This document shows positions 7,272 to 14,629 of a stretch of 14,861 bases of DNA, piece after piece (within the stretch, counting starts at the first letter, position 1; every line of letters starts with the position of its first letter). Made by a program: the position numbers and the translations under genes. The notes beneath the pieces were generated by a model that did not search any database, was not told the DNA's origin, and saw only the letters and a list, made by a program, of their open reading frames with translations. The DNA lies in assembly GCA_902489965.1 (NCBI GenBank), contig CABUCA010000049.1, positions 1 to 14,861 on the forward strand. The letters are read 5' to 3'. The stretch comes from an uncultured Collinsella sp. Lineage in GTDB: Bacteria; Actinomycetota; Coriobacteriia; Coriobacteriales; Coriobacteriaceae.

Positions 7272-7309
7272 AACGTGCCGCACGCGCCACTTGGCACGTG
7301 CGGCACGTT
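7272..7309 (+). terminator. Strong hairpin after metH; terminator-like but lacking a T-run
   Basis: AACGTGCCGCACG (7272-7284) pairs perfectly with CGTGCGGCACGTT (7297-7309). Inside, GCCA/TGGC (7286-7289, 7292-7295) extends the stem. It lies 25 bases after the metH stop and 45 bases before the next gene. It is followed by AGAATAGATAAG instead of T residues, so intrinsic termination would be poor. It may protect or process the met operon mRNA, or attenuate read-through. A -35-like TTGGCA (7291-7296) with TAGATA 17 bases on (7314-7319) could be a promoter for the downstream gene; this is weak. Confidence 0.5.
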
Positions 7310-7354
7310 AGAATAGATAAGACTATGCTCGTTTTGGCAGATAGGAGCGCAAGG

Positions 7355-8719
7355 ATGGCGATCACGCCCGCAGAAATCGCGGAAACCCGCGGCATGGTTG
7401 AGGAGCAGAACCTCGACATCAGGACCATCACCATGGGTGTTTCGCTCATGGGTTGCGGTGACGAGAACCTCGACCGCATGTGCACGAAGATCTACGACCA
7501 CGTGACGCACACGGCTGAGCATCTGGTCGAGACCGCCGAGAACCTCGAGCGCGAGTACGGTATCCCCATCGTCAACAAGCGCGTCTCCGTCACCCCGGTG
7601 GCGCAGATCGCCGCGTGCTGCAAGGATGAGGACCTCACCCCTATCGCGCATGCCCTCGACCGCGCGGCAGAGACGCTCGGCATCGACTACCTGGGCGGCT
7701 TCTCCGCACTCGTTCAGAAGGGCATCGGCGACGCCGATCGCCGCGTTATCCAGTCCATTCCGCAGGCGCTCGCCAACACGAGCCGCGTCTGCTCCAGCGT
7801 CAACGTCGCCAGCCTGCGCGCCGGCATCAACATGGACGCCGTGCTTATGGCCGCCCAGACCATCATCGATGCCGCTAAACTCACGGCCGACCAGGATTCC
7901 GTCGGCGCTTCCAAGTTTGTCTGCTTTGCCAACATGGTCGAGGACTCCCCGTTTATGGCGGGCGCTGTCCACGGCGGTGGCGAGGCCGACGCCGTCATCA
8001 ACGTAGGCGTCTCGGGCCCCGGCGTTATGGCCGCAGCCCTGGAGACACTGCCCGATTCCGCATCGATGATGGAGGTCGCCGAGAAGATTAAGCAGACCGC
8101 CTTTAAGATCACCCGCGCCGGCGAGCTCATGAGCCGTGAGGCAGCCCGCCGTCTGGGTGTCGAGAAAGGCATTGTCGACCTGTCGCTGGCTCCCACGCCT
8201 GCCATCGGCGACTCCGTTGCCCGCATCCTCGAGATCATCGGCGTGGGCACCTGCGGTGGCCCGGGCACGACCTGCGCGCTCGCCATGCTCAACGATGCCG
8301 TCAAGAAGGGCGGCGTCATGGCCAGCTCCAGCGTGGGCGGCCTCTCGGGCGCTTTCATTCCCGTGTCCGAGGACGCCGGCATGATCGCCGCCGTCGAGGC
8401 CGGAGCGCTTTCGCTCGAGAAGCTCGAGGCCATGACCTGCGTGTGCTCCGTTGGCCTGGACATGATCGCCATCCCCGGCGACACCCCGGTCGAGACCATC
8501 GCCGGCATCATCGCCGACGAGATGGCCATCGGCGTCATCAATAACAAGACCACGGCCGTCCGCGTGATTCCCGCTATCGGCAAGGGCGTGGGCGACTGCG
8601 TCGAGTACGGCGGCCTGTTCGGCCGTGCGCCCATCATGCCGGTGAACCCCAACGCCGGCACCGTGCTCGCCCACCGTGGTGGACGCTTCCCGGCTCCGCT
8701 GAACTCGCTGAAGAACTAG
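7355..8719 (+). CDS. UPF0210 (DUF711) PFL-like family protein, function unknown
   Basis: The 454-residue product matches the UPF0210/DUF711 family in length and over its whole sequence. The family has a pyruvate-formate-lyase-like fold but no demonstrated reaction. Recognisable parts are the N-terminal IRTITMGVSLMGC, the central VEDSPFMAGAVHGGGEADA with VGVSGPGVM, GTCGGPGTTCALAMLNDAVK, and the C-terminal FGRAPIMPVNP. It is soluble, with no signal peptide. The start ATG 7355 is supported by AGGAG (7343-7347) seven bases upstream; a longer in-frame start at 7298 lies inside the upstream hairpin and lacks a site. In many genomes a small ACT-domain protein (UPF0237) precedes this gene; here the upstream neighbour is metH. 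Codon use matches metH. Confidence 0.95.
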   Translation: MAITPAEIAETRGMVEEQNLDIRTITMGVSLMGCGDENLDRMCTKIYDHVTHTAEHLVETAENLEREYGIPIVNKRVSVTPVAQIAACCKDEDLTPIAHALDRAAETLGIDYLGGFSALVQKGIGDADRRVIQSIPQALANTSRVCSSVNVASLRAGINMDAVLMAAQTIIDAAKLTADQDSVGASKFVCFANMVEDSPFMAGAVHGGGEADAVINVGVSGPGVMAAALETLPDSASMMEVAEKIKQTAFKITRAGELMSREAARRLGVEKGIVDLSLAPTPAIGDSVARILEIIGVGTCGGPGTTCALAMLNDAVKKGGVMASSSVGGLSGAFIPVSEDAGMIAAVEAGALSLEKLEAMTCVCSVGLDMIAIPGDTPVETIAGIIADEMAIGVINNKTTAVRVIPAIGKGVGDCVEYGGLFGRAPIMPVNPNAGTVLAHRGGRFPAPLNSLKN

Positions 8720-9038
8720 CCCAGGGATACGAGGCGAGGAGCCCCGGGAAGGGCAAATATATAAGGTCGCCTGCTCGGACAGTCCTGACTCGCACGGAGA
8801 GCACATTAAGTGCTCTCCGGCTCGTGCGGAACTCGCGATCGACCTTATATATTTGCCCTTCCCGGGGCTCCCGCACAACGAGACCTCAGTTGGGTTCTAT
8901 CCCGGTTGCAGTTGCTTCGCTCCTGCACCACTTGGCTGGTGCGGCGGTTTGGCGTTGGAACGGTTCTTTTTCTGATATATGCTTGTTGCGGCTCTTCTTT
9001 TGGGAGGAGTCGCTTTTTTGTTGCTAGGAGGTTGGCCC
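8720..9038. other. Intergenic region with large palindrome and methyltransferase leader
   Basis: There is no supported gene. The left half is the palindromic structure at 8738-8871. The right half holds a short hairpin GCACCA-cttggc-TGGTGC (8925-8942) without a T-run, an extended -10-like TGATATAT (8973-8980) and the methyltransferase ribosome binding site AGGAGG (9026-9031). An in-frame ATG at 8979 could start a protein 20 residues longer, but it overlaps the promoter-like sequence and is less well placed than GTG 9039. Confidence 0.6.
8738..8871. repeat. 134-base palindromic element with 32-base perfect arms
   Basis: Bases 8738-8769 are the exact reverse complement of 8840-8871, 32 of 32. 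The arms run from GGAGCCCCGGG at the outer edge to ATATATAAGGTCG at the inner edge. Within the 70-base middle, CGGAGAGCAC (8795-8804) pairs perfectly with GTGCTCTCCG (8810-8819) around the loop ATTAA. The pairing stops abruptly outside 8738 and 8871. Neither side has a T-run. ACGAG occurs just outside on both sides (8729-8733 and 8878-8882) but not flush with the ends, so a target duplication is unproven. It begins 19 bases after the UPF0210 stop. Either strand, if transcribed, would make a very stable forked hairpin. Confidence 0.9.
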
Positions 9039-9926
9039 GTGGCTGATGGGGACGCTCGCTCTGAGCTTCTTTCCGCTGATTGGAATGGCGAATGGATGCG
9101 CCTGCAGGCTGGTCGGCGGCGGGCTGATGATTCTTTTGAGTGGGATAAAAGGGCTCGGCATTTTCGGCCGCTTGAGACTGCTCCGTATGCCCGGGACTTT
9201 ATGAAGCTGTTGGCGTTAAAGCCTGGTGAATCCGTGTTGGATATGGGGTGTGGGGCTGGGTCGATTGCTATTCCGCTTGCTCAGGCTGGGCATCCTGTGA
9301 TTGCGGCTGATTTCTCCCCTGCCATGCTGGGCACCCTTGATGCTGGCATTGAGTATTACGGACTCGAGGATCTTATTACGCCGCTTGAGCTTGCTTGGGA
9401 TGATGATTGGGATTTGGTTGGACCGGTCGCGAAAGCGGTAGATGTTGCCTTTGCCAGTCGTTCTGTCACCACGACCAACCTAAAAGGCGCGCTTGCCAAG
9501 CTTGATCGAACGGCTCGTCGGCGTTGTGCTGTCACGATGGTCGCCAACTCCAGCCCGCGCTATGACCTGCACTTGATGAACGCTATCGGCGCCTCGGTTA
9601 CCTGCAGCAATGGCTTTGTGTACGCCTTCAACATCCTCATTCAGATGGGTGCCCTGCCGCAGGTTACATACTTTGAATCGCCTCGTCGCGATACCTTCGA
9701 TAGCCTTGAGGCAGGCGTGGCGGATTTTTCCCGTATGCTCGAGCATGGCAACGAGGATAAGATCGACCGCCTGCGCGACTATATCGCTCAGCACATGATC
9801 GAAAACCCCCATGCCGGCGAGCCGGGCTCCAAGGGCGTGCCGCAGGGGCGCTATATGCTCGACCATATCCGTAAGGTTCGCTGGGCGTTTATTGCATGGG
9901 AACCGGTCTCTGAATCCCGCTCGTAG
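9039..9926 (+). CDS. Class I SAM-dependent methyltransferase, substrate unknown
   Basis: The 295-residue protein has a Rossmann-type methyltransferase core. Motif I, VLDMGCGAGS, spans about residues 66-75; VIAADFSPAML is the second-strand acidic region, and DVAFASRSV fits the post-core motif. The N-terminal segment WNGEWMRLQAGRRR and C-terminal RWAFIAWEP are shared, as I recall, with a group of methyltransferases from anaerobes with unknown substrates. I chose GTG 9039 because a perfect AGGAGG (9026-9031) lies 7 bases upstream. The first half uses many T-ending codons (GCT, CTT, GAT), unlike the C-ending neighbours; the second half is closer to the local pattern. This suggests mosaic origin or weak expression. 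The neighbours give no hint of the substrate. Confidence 0.88.
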   Translation: MADGDARSELLSADWNGEWMRLQAGRRRADDSFEWDKRARHFRPLETAPYARDFMKLLALKPGESVLDMGCGAGSIAIPLAQAGHPVIAADFSPAMLGTLDAGIEYYGLEDLITPLELAWDDDWDLVGPVAKAVDVAFASRSVTTTNLKGALAKLDRTARRRCAVTMVANSSPRYDLHLMNAIGASVTCSNGFVYAFNILIQMGALPQVTYFESPRRDTFDSLEAGVADFSRMLEHGNEDKIDRLRDYIAQHMIENPHAGEPGSKGVPQGRYMLDHIRKVRWAFIAWEPVSESRS

Positions 9927-10043
9927 CCCGTTCACAGCCCGCACTGCCCATCACCTCGGCATCCGCATTCTTTTTGAACTGGGCAAACGCGCTCCACACC
10001 GCGCCGTTCCTGCGCTATCGTGGGACAGCTCACGTAGATTAAG

Positions 10044-10058
10044 GCCCCGTCGCGGGGC
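10044..10058 (+). promoter_or_regulatory. Small GC hairpin in the yhbY leader
   Basis: GCCCCG (10044-10049) pairs with CGGGGC (10053-10058) around a 3-base loop, 26 bases before the yhbY start and without a T-run. The 158 bases between the methyltransferase stop and yhbY hold no convincing terminator. The two genes may be co-transcribed, with this hairpin as a minor leader structure. Confidence 0.3.
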
Positions 10059-10084
10059 GCCCCATACATAGAAAGCGAGAACCC

Positions 10085-10384
10085 ATGGCACTGACAGGAG
10101 CACAGGTCAAGCAGCTTCGCAGCATGGCCCATCACCTCAACCCCGCCATCATCATCGGTAAGTCCGATGTCAACGAGGGCACCGTCGAGCAGACGGTCGC
10201 CTATCTGGAGAAGCATGAGCTCGTTAAGTGCTCCGTGCTGGACGGCTCCAGCCTTTCTGCCCGCGAGGCCGCCGAGGAGCTCGCCGAGCGCTGCCACGCC
10301 GAAGTCGTCCAGGTCATCGGCCGCAAGTTCTCGCTGTATCGCGAGTCCTCGCGCAAGGATATCGAGAAGATCAAGCTCGTCTAA
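10085..10384 (+). CDS. yhbY: YhbY-family RNA-binding protein (CRM domain)
   Basis: The 99-residue protein is a single CRM (YhbY) domain. Such proteins bind ribosomal RNA, and E. coli YhbY associates with pre-50S particles, so a role in large-subunit assembly is the best guess. The full family pattern is visible: LTGAQVKQLRSMAHHLNP at residues 3-20, IIIGKSDVNEG with the basic GK turn, HELVKCSVL in mid-domain, AREAAEELAERC, and the C-terminal VVQVIGRKFSLYR. Length is normal (about 95-105). The ribosome binding site ahead of ATG 10085 is weak (GCGAGA). An efficient terminator follows 39 bases after the stop. Confidence 0.94.
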   Translation: MALTGAQVKQLRSMAHHLNPAIIIGKSDVNEGTVEQTVAYLEKHELVKCSVLDGSSLSAREAAEELAERCHAEVVQVIGRKFSLYRESSRKDIEKIKLV

Positions 10385-10422
10385 GAGCCAGCGATTCGGT
10401 GAGCCAACACATAGCAAGCCTG

Positions 10423-10455
10423 CGGGCGTCCGAGCAATTCGGACGCCCGTTTTTT
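10423..10455 (+). terminator. Rho-independent terminator after yhbY
   Basis: CGGGCGTCCGA (10423-10433) pairs perfectly with TCGGACGCCCG (10439-10449) around loop GCAAT, followed by six T (10450-10455). It ends rightward transcription from yhbY. The last two T bases belong to the stop codon of the convergent regulator gene, whose mRNA will carry the same hairpin directly after its stop, though without a T-run on that side. Confidence 0.92.
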
Positions 10456-13453
10456 ATCGCTCGACCAGCACGCGGTTAAGCCTGCCCTCCACCAGGCGCT
10501 CGTACAGACGCCGCGTCTCGGGCTCGGGCACGCCATTGACCTGCTCCCTTAGGTGGTGCATATGCCCACTGTACAGCTCGACGATATCGCGCCGCCGCCC
10601 CGCCGCGCCGTAGACGCGCATAGCGCAACGCACCATGTCCTCGCGCGCTGTCTCTTGGCGCAGTCCCGACTCCACCAGCCATACCGCCGACTGCAGGTCG
10701 TTCTCTTCTAGGGCGGCATTCGCACCCCGAATCATGCAGTCGATATACTTCGATTCCATAATGCGCCGCATACGCAAAAAGTAGGTGGGATTGCAGCCAT
10801 TGGGAACATACAGCGGACCGGCGTAGAGTTGCTCGATCTTAAGGCACAGCTCAACCAGATGGGGCCCGCGCGCACCCGTGCGATTTCCCAAAACTTCGCG
10901 GCTTATCTGATCAAACAACCGCACATCGGTCTTAACATAGTCGCCGTTAAGCCCAATGCATTCATTTTGGATGAGCACGCACGATTTTCCGTCCGGCGTC
11001 GGCCCCAAGGCCGAGCGCAGGCGCGATATCGTCGAATACAGGTTGTTGCGGGCGCTATTGAACTCGGCGTGGGGCCATAACTCCATGGCCAGCGTCTCGC
11101 GATCGACCAGCGCATCCATACCCAGCGCAAGCCGCTCGGCGAGCGTTGCCGCTTTCTTGCGGCGCCACATCTTGTCCGTGATGGGAAACCCGTCGCGCTC
11201 GGCGCGAAACGCGCCAAACATGCGAATCTCGATATGGTCGACAGTATCGACGGCTTCGACCTCGCCAGCCTGAAACAGGCGCTCACCCTCCCCTTCCAGA
11301 TCGTCACGCAGCGAATACCGCGACAGCTCACGCACCGGGAGTTTCTTTCGAATCCTAGCCGCCGGCTCGCCCAGACAATGCATGGCAAGGCGCGCAAAGA
11401 GCCGATACGATGGGTCCAAAATCCCTGCGCGGTTCATGGACATCCAGGCCGCAAGATCGCTGTCTCGCCCCGCGCAGGCCAAGTGCAGCGCTACCATCCA
11501 AGCCTCCGCACCACCAACCTGCGTCTGGCTTATATCGAGCAGCTCCGCTTCCTCACGCACCGAAACCATCGAGGTGTTACGCAGATACGCCGCACGCTCC
11601 AGCAGCAACGCGTTGTCGCGCATGTACGCAATTGGCTCCTCAGCCAGTTTGAGCACCTGGACCGCGCGGAACTTCGCATTGACCGGCCGACCTTCCGCCA
11701 GCGATTGCCAGCCTTCTAGCAGCAGGCCAAACAGCTGAATCTGGTTGTCGCGCATGCGTACGGCAAAGCGATCGAGCTCGTTGAACGCCGCATCGTCGGT
11801 TACCGGCAAGCCGGAAAGGAGCCGCCGTGCCGCCAGCACCATGCGCACCCAGATAGCTGGCGCCTTAAGTCCGCGCACATCGAGCGCGTCCCGTATCTCC
11901 GCCATCTCGTCGTCGCGCTCGTCGATCCCCGCAAACGACCCATCGAAGAGCTCCACCAGCATGCTATCGGCCCGTAGAAAAGTCCCCGCGATATCGAGCT
12001 CGCAGTCATAGGCTTTGCGCGTTTTGAGCTGCTGCAGAGCGCCGCCGTCATCTCCCCGTTCACCCAACCAGTGCTTGACCCCGATATGTGCAAAGAGCAT
12101 GTCGAGCGCCGTGTGTTCAGTCTCGATTTCCGGCACAGCAAGGTTCATGGGAAGCCCAAGCCCATTGTCCCCATAGCAAACTGCCGTAAGGGCCTGGGCG
12201 ACCTTCCACGAAACGGGATCTATTTCAGAGGCTGCCTGATCGCCCGCATGCTCAATGAGCGATGCCATACAGCGGGCGAGCTTTGTGTTGGACACGCTGA
12301 CCGCCGCCAAATATACGCCGAGTGCCTCGGCAGGCGTTGGCTCCGGAGCGCGATCGTCGGCATCGATCGTGCTCAACGCCGCCCGGCAGACATCGGCACC
12401 GTGCCCCGTCAGAGCAAGATCGACCCCATACTGCCCGGCAAGCTCAAGGACCACGCTACGGTCCAGAAAGGCGTCGGCCAGGTCCATCGCCGCATCACAT
12501 CGGCCTGCCTTGAGCAAAATTCGAGCCGCACGCGGAACAAGCTCGGGACGGATCTCGGCCACCAACTTTCGCAGACGCAGGCGTCCGTTGTCCTCGGCGC
12601 CCAGGCACGTAAAGCTCCGGTCGGCGGGATCCAAACCAAAGATCGGGTAATCGCGTACAAGGTAGGACTGGTCGATCATCGACAGCCTCACCCCGCAAAC
12701 CTCGAGTTCTGCAATATTGCCCTCGCCGATCAAGATCATGAGGCAGGCGACGCAGAACAGCGCATTATTATCGAGTGAAGCAAGATCGACAAGAGCCGCG
12801 CCATACACGTTGACAATCTCGTTTTCGAGCAGACCGGCAACATCGCCCTGGCCGTACAGACCCGTCTGCAAAGCCGAAACAAGCTCGGGCACACCCTGCG
12901 TGAGCTGATAAAAGTCGAGCGATGTGCTAATCGAAAACGCCGATGCCCACGCCGAATACTCATAGGCATGCACCTTGAGCATTTGCGCATTGATCTTAAC
13001 CGAGTCACCCAGCCCATGAATCAGCTGACGATTTGAAGGACGGCAGGAGATAAAGACCCCTACCCCCATAGCGCGCAGGCCGCGAATCCTGTCAATGAGG
13101 TCTTCGGTATCATGCTGATCGAGGTTTGGCACATTATCAATCGCGACAAGGGAATGCGGCTTGTCTTTAAGCTCTTCGGTTACCACTTCGAGCTGCATAA
13201 ACACCTCGCGTCCAATGGCGCGATCCGCCTCGATAATCCGCACGGGGCCTCGCGTCGGATCGCTTTTTACCTCTTGGGTGTACTGCAGCAGCACCGAGGT
13301 TTTCCCAAAGCCATCAGGCGCGTAAAGAACCACGATGCCGGCCTTTCGACCCTTGGCGATAAGCTCATTCAGCAGACGCTCGCGTCGCACCATATAGCCT
13401 CCGCCCAGCGGCATCAGTTCGAGGTCGTCTATACTATCCAAATCGTTTACCAT
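10454..13453 (-). CDS. Large STAND-like ATPase / BTAD transcriptional regulator
   Basis: A 999-residue cytosolic protein, probably a signal-responsive DNA-binding regulator. A P-loop lies near the N-terminus (Walker A, APDGFGKTS at residues 45-53). The Walker B-like strand LVAIDNVP has its acidic residue at Asp106. The following ~600 residues look helical and repeat-like, as in MalT-type STAND proteins. A winged-helix region (about 740-830, starting IRMFGAFRAERDG and including RNNLYSTISRLRSALG) leads into a BTAD helical domain (about 850-990). In classical SARP regulators the winged helix-BTAD pair is N-terminal; here it is C-terminal. ATG 13453 has GAGGAG 5 bases upstream, which is better than the in-frame ATG at 13504. 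Stop TAA 10456-10454. The target and ligand are unknown. Confidence 0.85.
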   Translation of the reverse strand: MVNDLDSIDDLELMPLGGGYMVRRERLLNELIAKGRKAGIVVLYAPDGFGKTSVLLQYTQEVKSDPTRGPVRIIEADRAIGREVFMQLEVVTEELKDKPHSLVAIDNVPNLDQHDTEDLIDRIRGLRAMGVGVFISCRPSNRQLIHGLGDSVKINAQMLKVHAYEYSAWASAFSISTSLDFYQLTQGVPELVSALQTGLYGQGDVAGLLENEIVNVYGAALVDLASLDNNALFCVACLMILIGEGNIAELEVCGVRLSMIDQSYLVRDYPIFGLDPADRSFTCLGAEDNGRLRLRKLVAEIRPELVPRAARILLKAGRCDAAMDLADAFLDRSVVLELAGQYGVDLALTGHGADVCRAALSTIDADDRAPEPTPAEALGVYLAAVSVSNTKLARCMASLIEHAGDQAASEIDPVSWKVAQALTAVCYGDNGLGLPMNLAVPEIETEHTALDMLFAHIGVKHWLGERGDDGGALQQLKTRKAYDCELDIAGTFLRADSMLVELFDGSFAGIDERDDEMAEIRDALDVRGLKAPAIWVRMVLAARRLLSGLPVTDDAAFNELDRFAVRMRDNQIQLFGLLLEGWQSLAEGRPVNAKFRAVQVLKLAEEPIAYMRDNALLLERAAYLRNTSMVSVREEAELLDISQTQVGGAEAWMVALHLACAGRDSDLAAWMSMNRAGILDPSYRLFARLAMHCLGEPAARIRKKLPVRELSRYSLRDDLEGEGERLFQAGEVEAVDTVDHIEIRMFGAFRAERDGFPITDKMWRRKKAATLAERLALGMDALVDRETLAMELWPHAEFNSARNNLYSTISRLRSALGPTPDGKSCVLIQNECIGLNGDYVKTDVRLFDQISREVLGNRTGARGPHLVELCLKIEQLYAGPLYVPNGCNPTYFLRMRRIMESKYIDCMIRGANAALEENDLQSAVWLVESGLRQETAREDMVRCAMRVYGAAGRRRDIVELYSGHMHHLREQVNGVPEPETRRLYERLVEGRLNRVLVER

Positions 13454-13840
13454 GCCCGCTCCTCTACTCGACCGTATGGACACCGTAACCGCAAGACCAT
13501 ACAAGCCGCACCATGAATAGAGCGGTTTTGTGTTTTAGGTTGTCTTTCGGTACGCAAGCGGCAAGTTTTAGTACAGCGAGGGCCGATTGTTATTAATCCC
13601 CCGACTAATCGGTCTTTGAGCAGGTAAATGTACTTGTCTGCTTGTCCCATCCCAGTGGCAGTGTAACGCATGCGAACATGGTTCACCCCTGTCATTCAAC
13701 TCGCCTAGCACCCGCTACCGTCTGCGACCTTTTAGTGGCATTTTTGCATAGAATCTGGTATGGAATGAATCAAACTGTTGGGCGTTCGCCATCCGTCAAA
13801 CTTGCAGCAAGATTTTGGTCAAGCATGCGGTAAGGACAGC
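13454..13840. promoter_or_regulatory. Intergenic region upstream of the BTAD regulator
   Basis: There is no supported gene in these 387 bases between the nagB terminator and the regulator start. They must hold the regulator's leftward promoter, but I see no clean -35/-10 pair. Two inverted repeats stand out. GTATGG (13474-13479) and CCATAC (13497-13502) are separated by 17 bases, 21-49 bases before the start codon. GGCCGATT (13581-13588) and AATCGGTC (13607-13614) pair with one wobble around an 18-base loop. A further GTATGG occurs at 13758-13763. These could be operators, perhaps for autoregulation; that is inference. Confidence 0.45.
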
Positions 13841-13868
13841 AAAAAGGCCCCCGCAAAGCGGAGGCCTT
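13841..13868 (-). terminator. Rho-independent terminator of nagB
   Basis: On the minus strand, AAGGCCTCCGC (13868-13858) pairs with GCGGGGGCCTT (13854-13844) through one T-G wobble around a 3-base loop, and the T-run is the complement of the A-run 13841-13845. The stem begins 32 bases after the nagB stop, so nagB is separated transcriptionally from the regulator gene further left. Confidence 0.9.
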
Positions 13869-13900
13869 CGGCAAAGCTATGTCGAAGTGACGGGCTCGCG

Positions 13901-14629
13901 CTACTCGCAGAGCGAAAGGGCGGCCTCGTCGGCGACGACAACGCAGTTGGTGTGCAGCTGCAGGATTGAAGCCGGGCACTCGGGCGTAACCGGACCATAG
14001 CACATGTCATGCACGGCCTGGGCCTTGGCCTCGCCGTTGGCGACGACCAGGATCATGCGGGCATACATGATGGTCTGGGTACCCATGGTGTAGGCCTGAC
14101 GGGGCACGTCGTCGATGCTGTCGAACAGACGGCTGTTGGCCTGAATGGTGCTCTCGGTGAGGTCGACGCAGTGCGTACCCTTGGAGAAGTGGTCATCGGG
14201 CTCGTTGAAGCCGATGTGACCGTTGTTGCCAATACCGAGCAGCTGCAGATCGGGGTAACCGGCGGCAGCGACGATCTTGTCGTACTCGGAGCAGGCAGCG
14301 GCGGCATCGGGGTTGGAACCATCGGGCACATGCGTGTTGTTCAGATCGATGTTGATGTGATCGAAGAAGTTCTCACGCATAAAGTAGTGATAGCTCTGGG
14401 GATCGTCGTGCGAAAGGCCACGGTACTCGTCCAGGTTGTAGGTGCTGACGTCGGCAAAGTCAACGTCGCCCTTCTCATACCAAGCGGCAAGCTGCTTGTA
14501 GGCGCCAATCGGGGTAGAGCCGGTGGCAAGACCCAACACGCAATCGGGCTTGAGGATAACCTGGGCCGAGATGATATTGGCGGCCTTGCGGCTCATATCC
14601 TCGTAGTCTTTGGCTTTAATGATCTTCAT
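13901..14629 (-). CDS. nagB: Glucosamine-6-phosphate deaminase NagB
   Basis: Converts glucosamine-6-phosphate to fructose-6-phosphate and ammonia, the step that feeds amino sugars from mucin or peptidoglycan into glycolysis. The 242-residue length matches Bacillus-type NagB (E. coli is about 266). LATGSTP at residues 34-40 binds the sugar phosphate. NLDEYRG carries the catalytic Asp67. GIGNNGHIGFNEP (132-144) holds His138 and Glu143; Asn136 stands where E. coli has Asp141, as also in Gram-positive NagB. ATG 14629 is chosen because AAAGGA lies about 6 bases upstream and MKIIKA is the usual N-terminus; an in-frame start at 14707 would add an atypical extension. No nagA or transporter is in view. 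It has its own terminator, and the upstream DNA is hairpin-rich. Confidence 0.97.
   Translation of the reverse strand: MKIIKAKDYEDMSRKAANIISAQVILKPDCVLGLATGSTPIGAYKQLAAWYEKGDVDFADVSTYNLDEYRGLSHDDPQSYHYFMRENFFDHINIDLNNTHVPDGSNPDAAAACSEYDKIVAAAGYPDLQLLGIGNNGHIGFNEPDDHFSKGTHCVDLTESTIQANSRLFDSIDDVPRQAYTMGTQTIMYARMILVVANGEAKAQAVHDMCYGPVTPECPASILQLHTNCVVVADEAALSLCE

Noticed and set aside
5807..8878. A 1023-codon open frame on the minus strand opposite metH and UPF0210
   Set aside because: Antisense shadow spanning two well-supported genes and the palindrome. Its H, G, D, A-rich translation is typical of the reverse frame of GC-rich genes.
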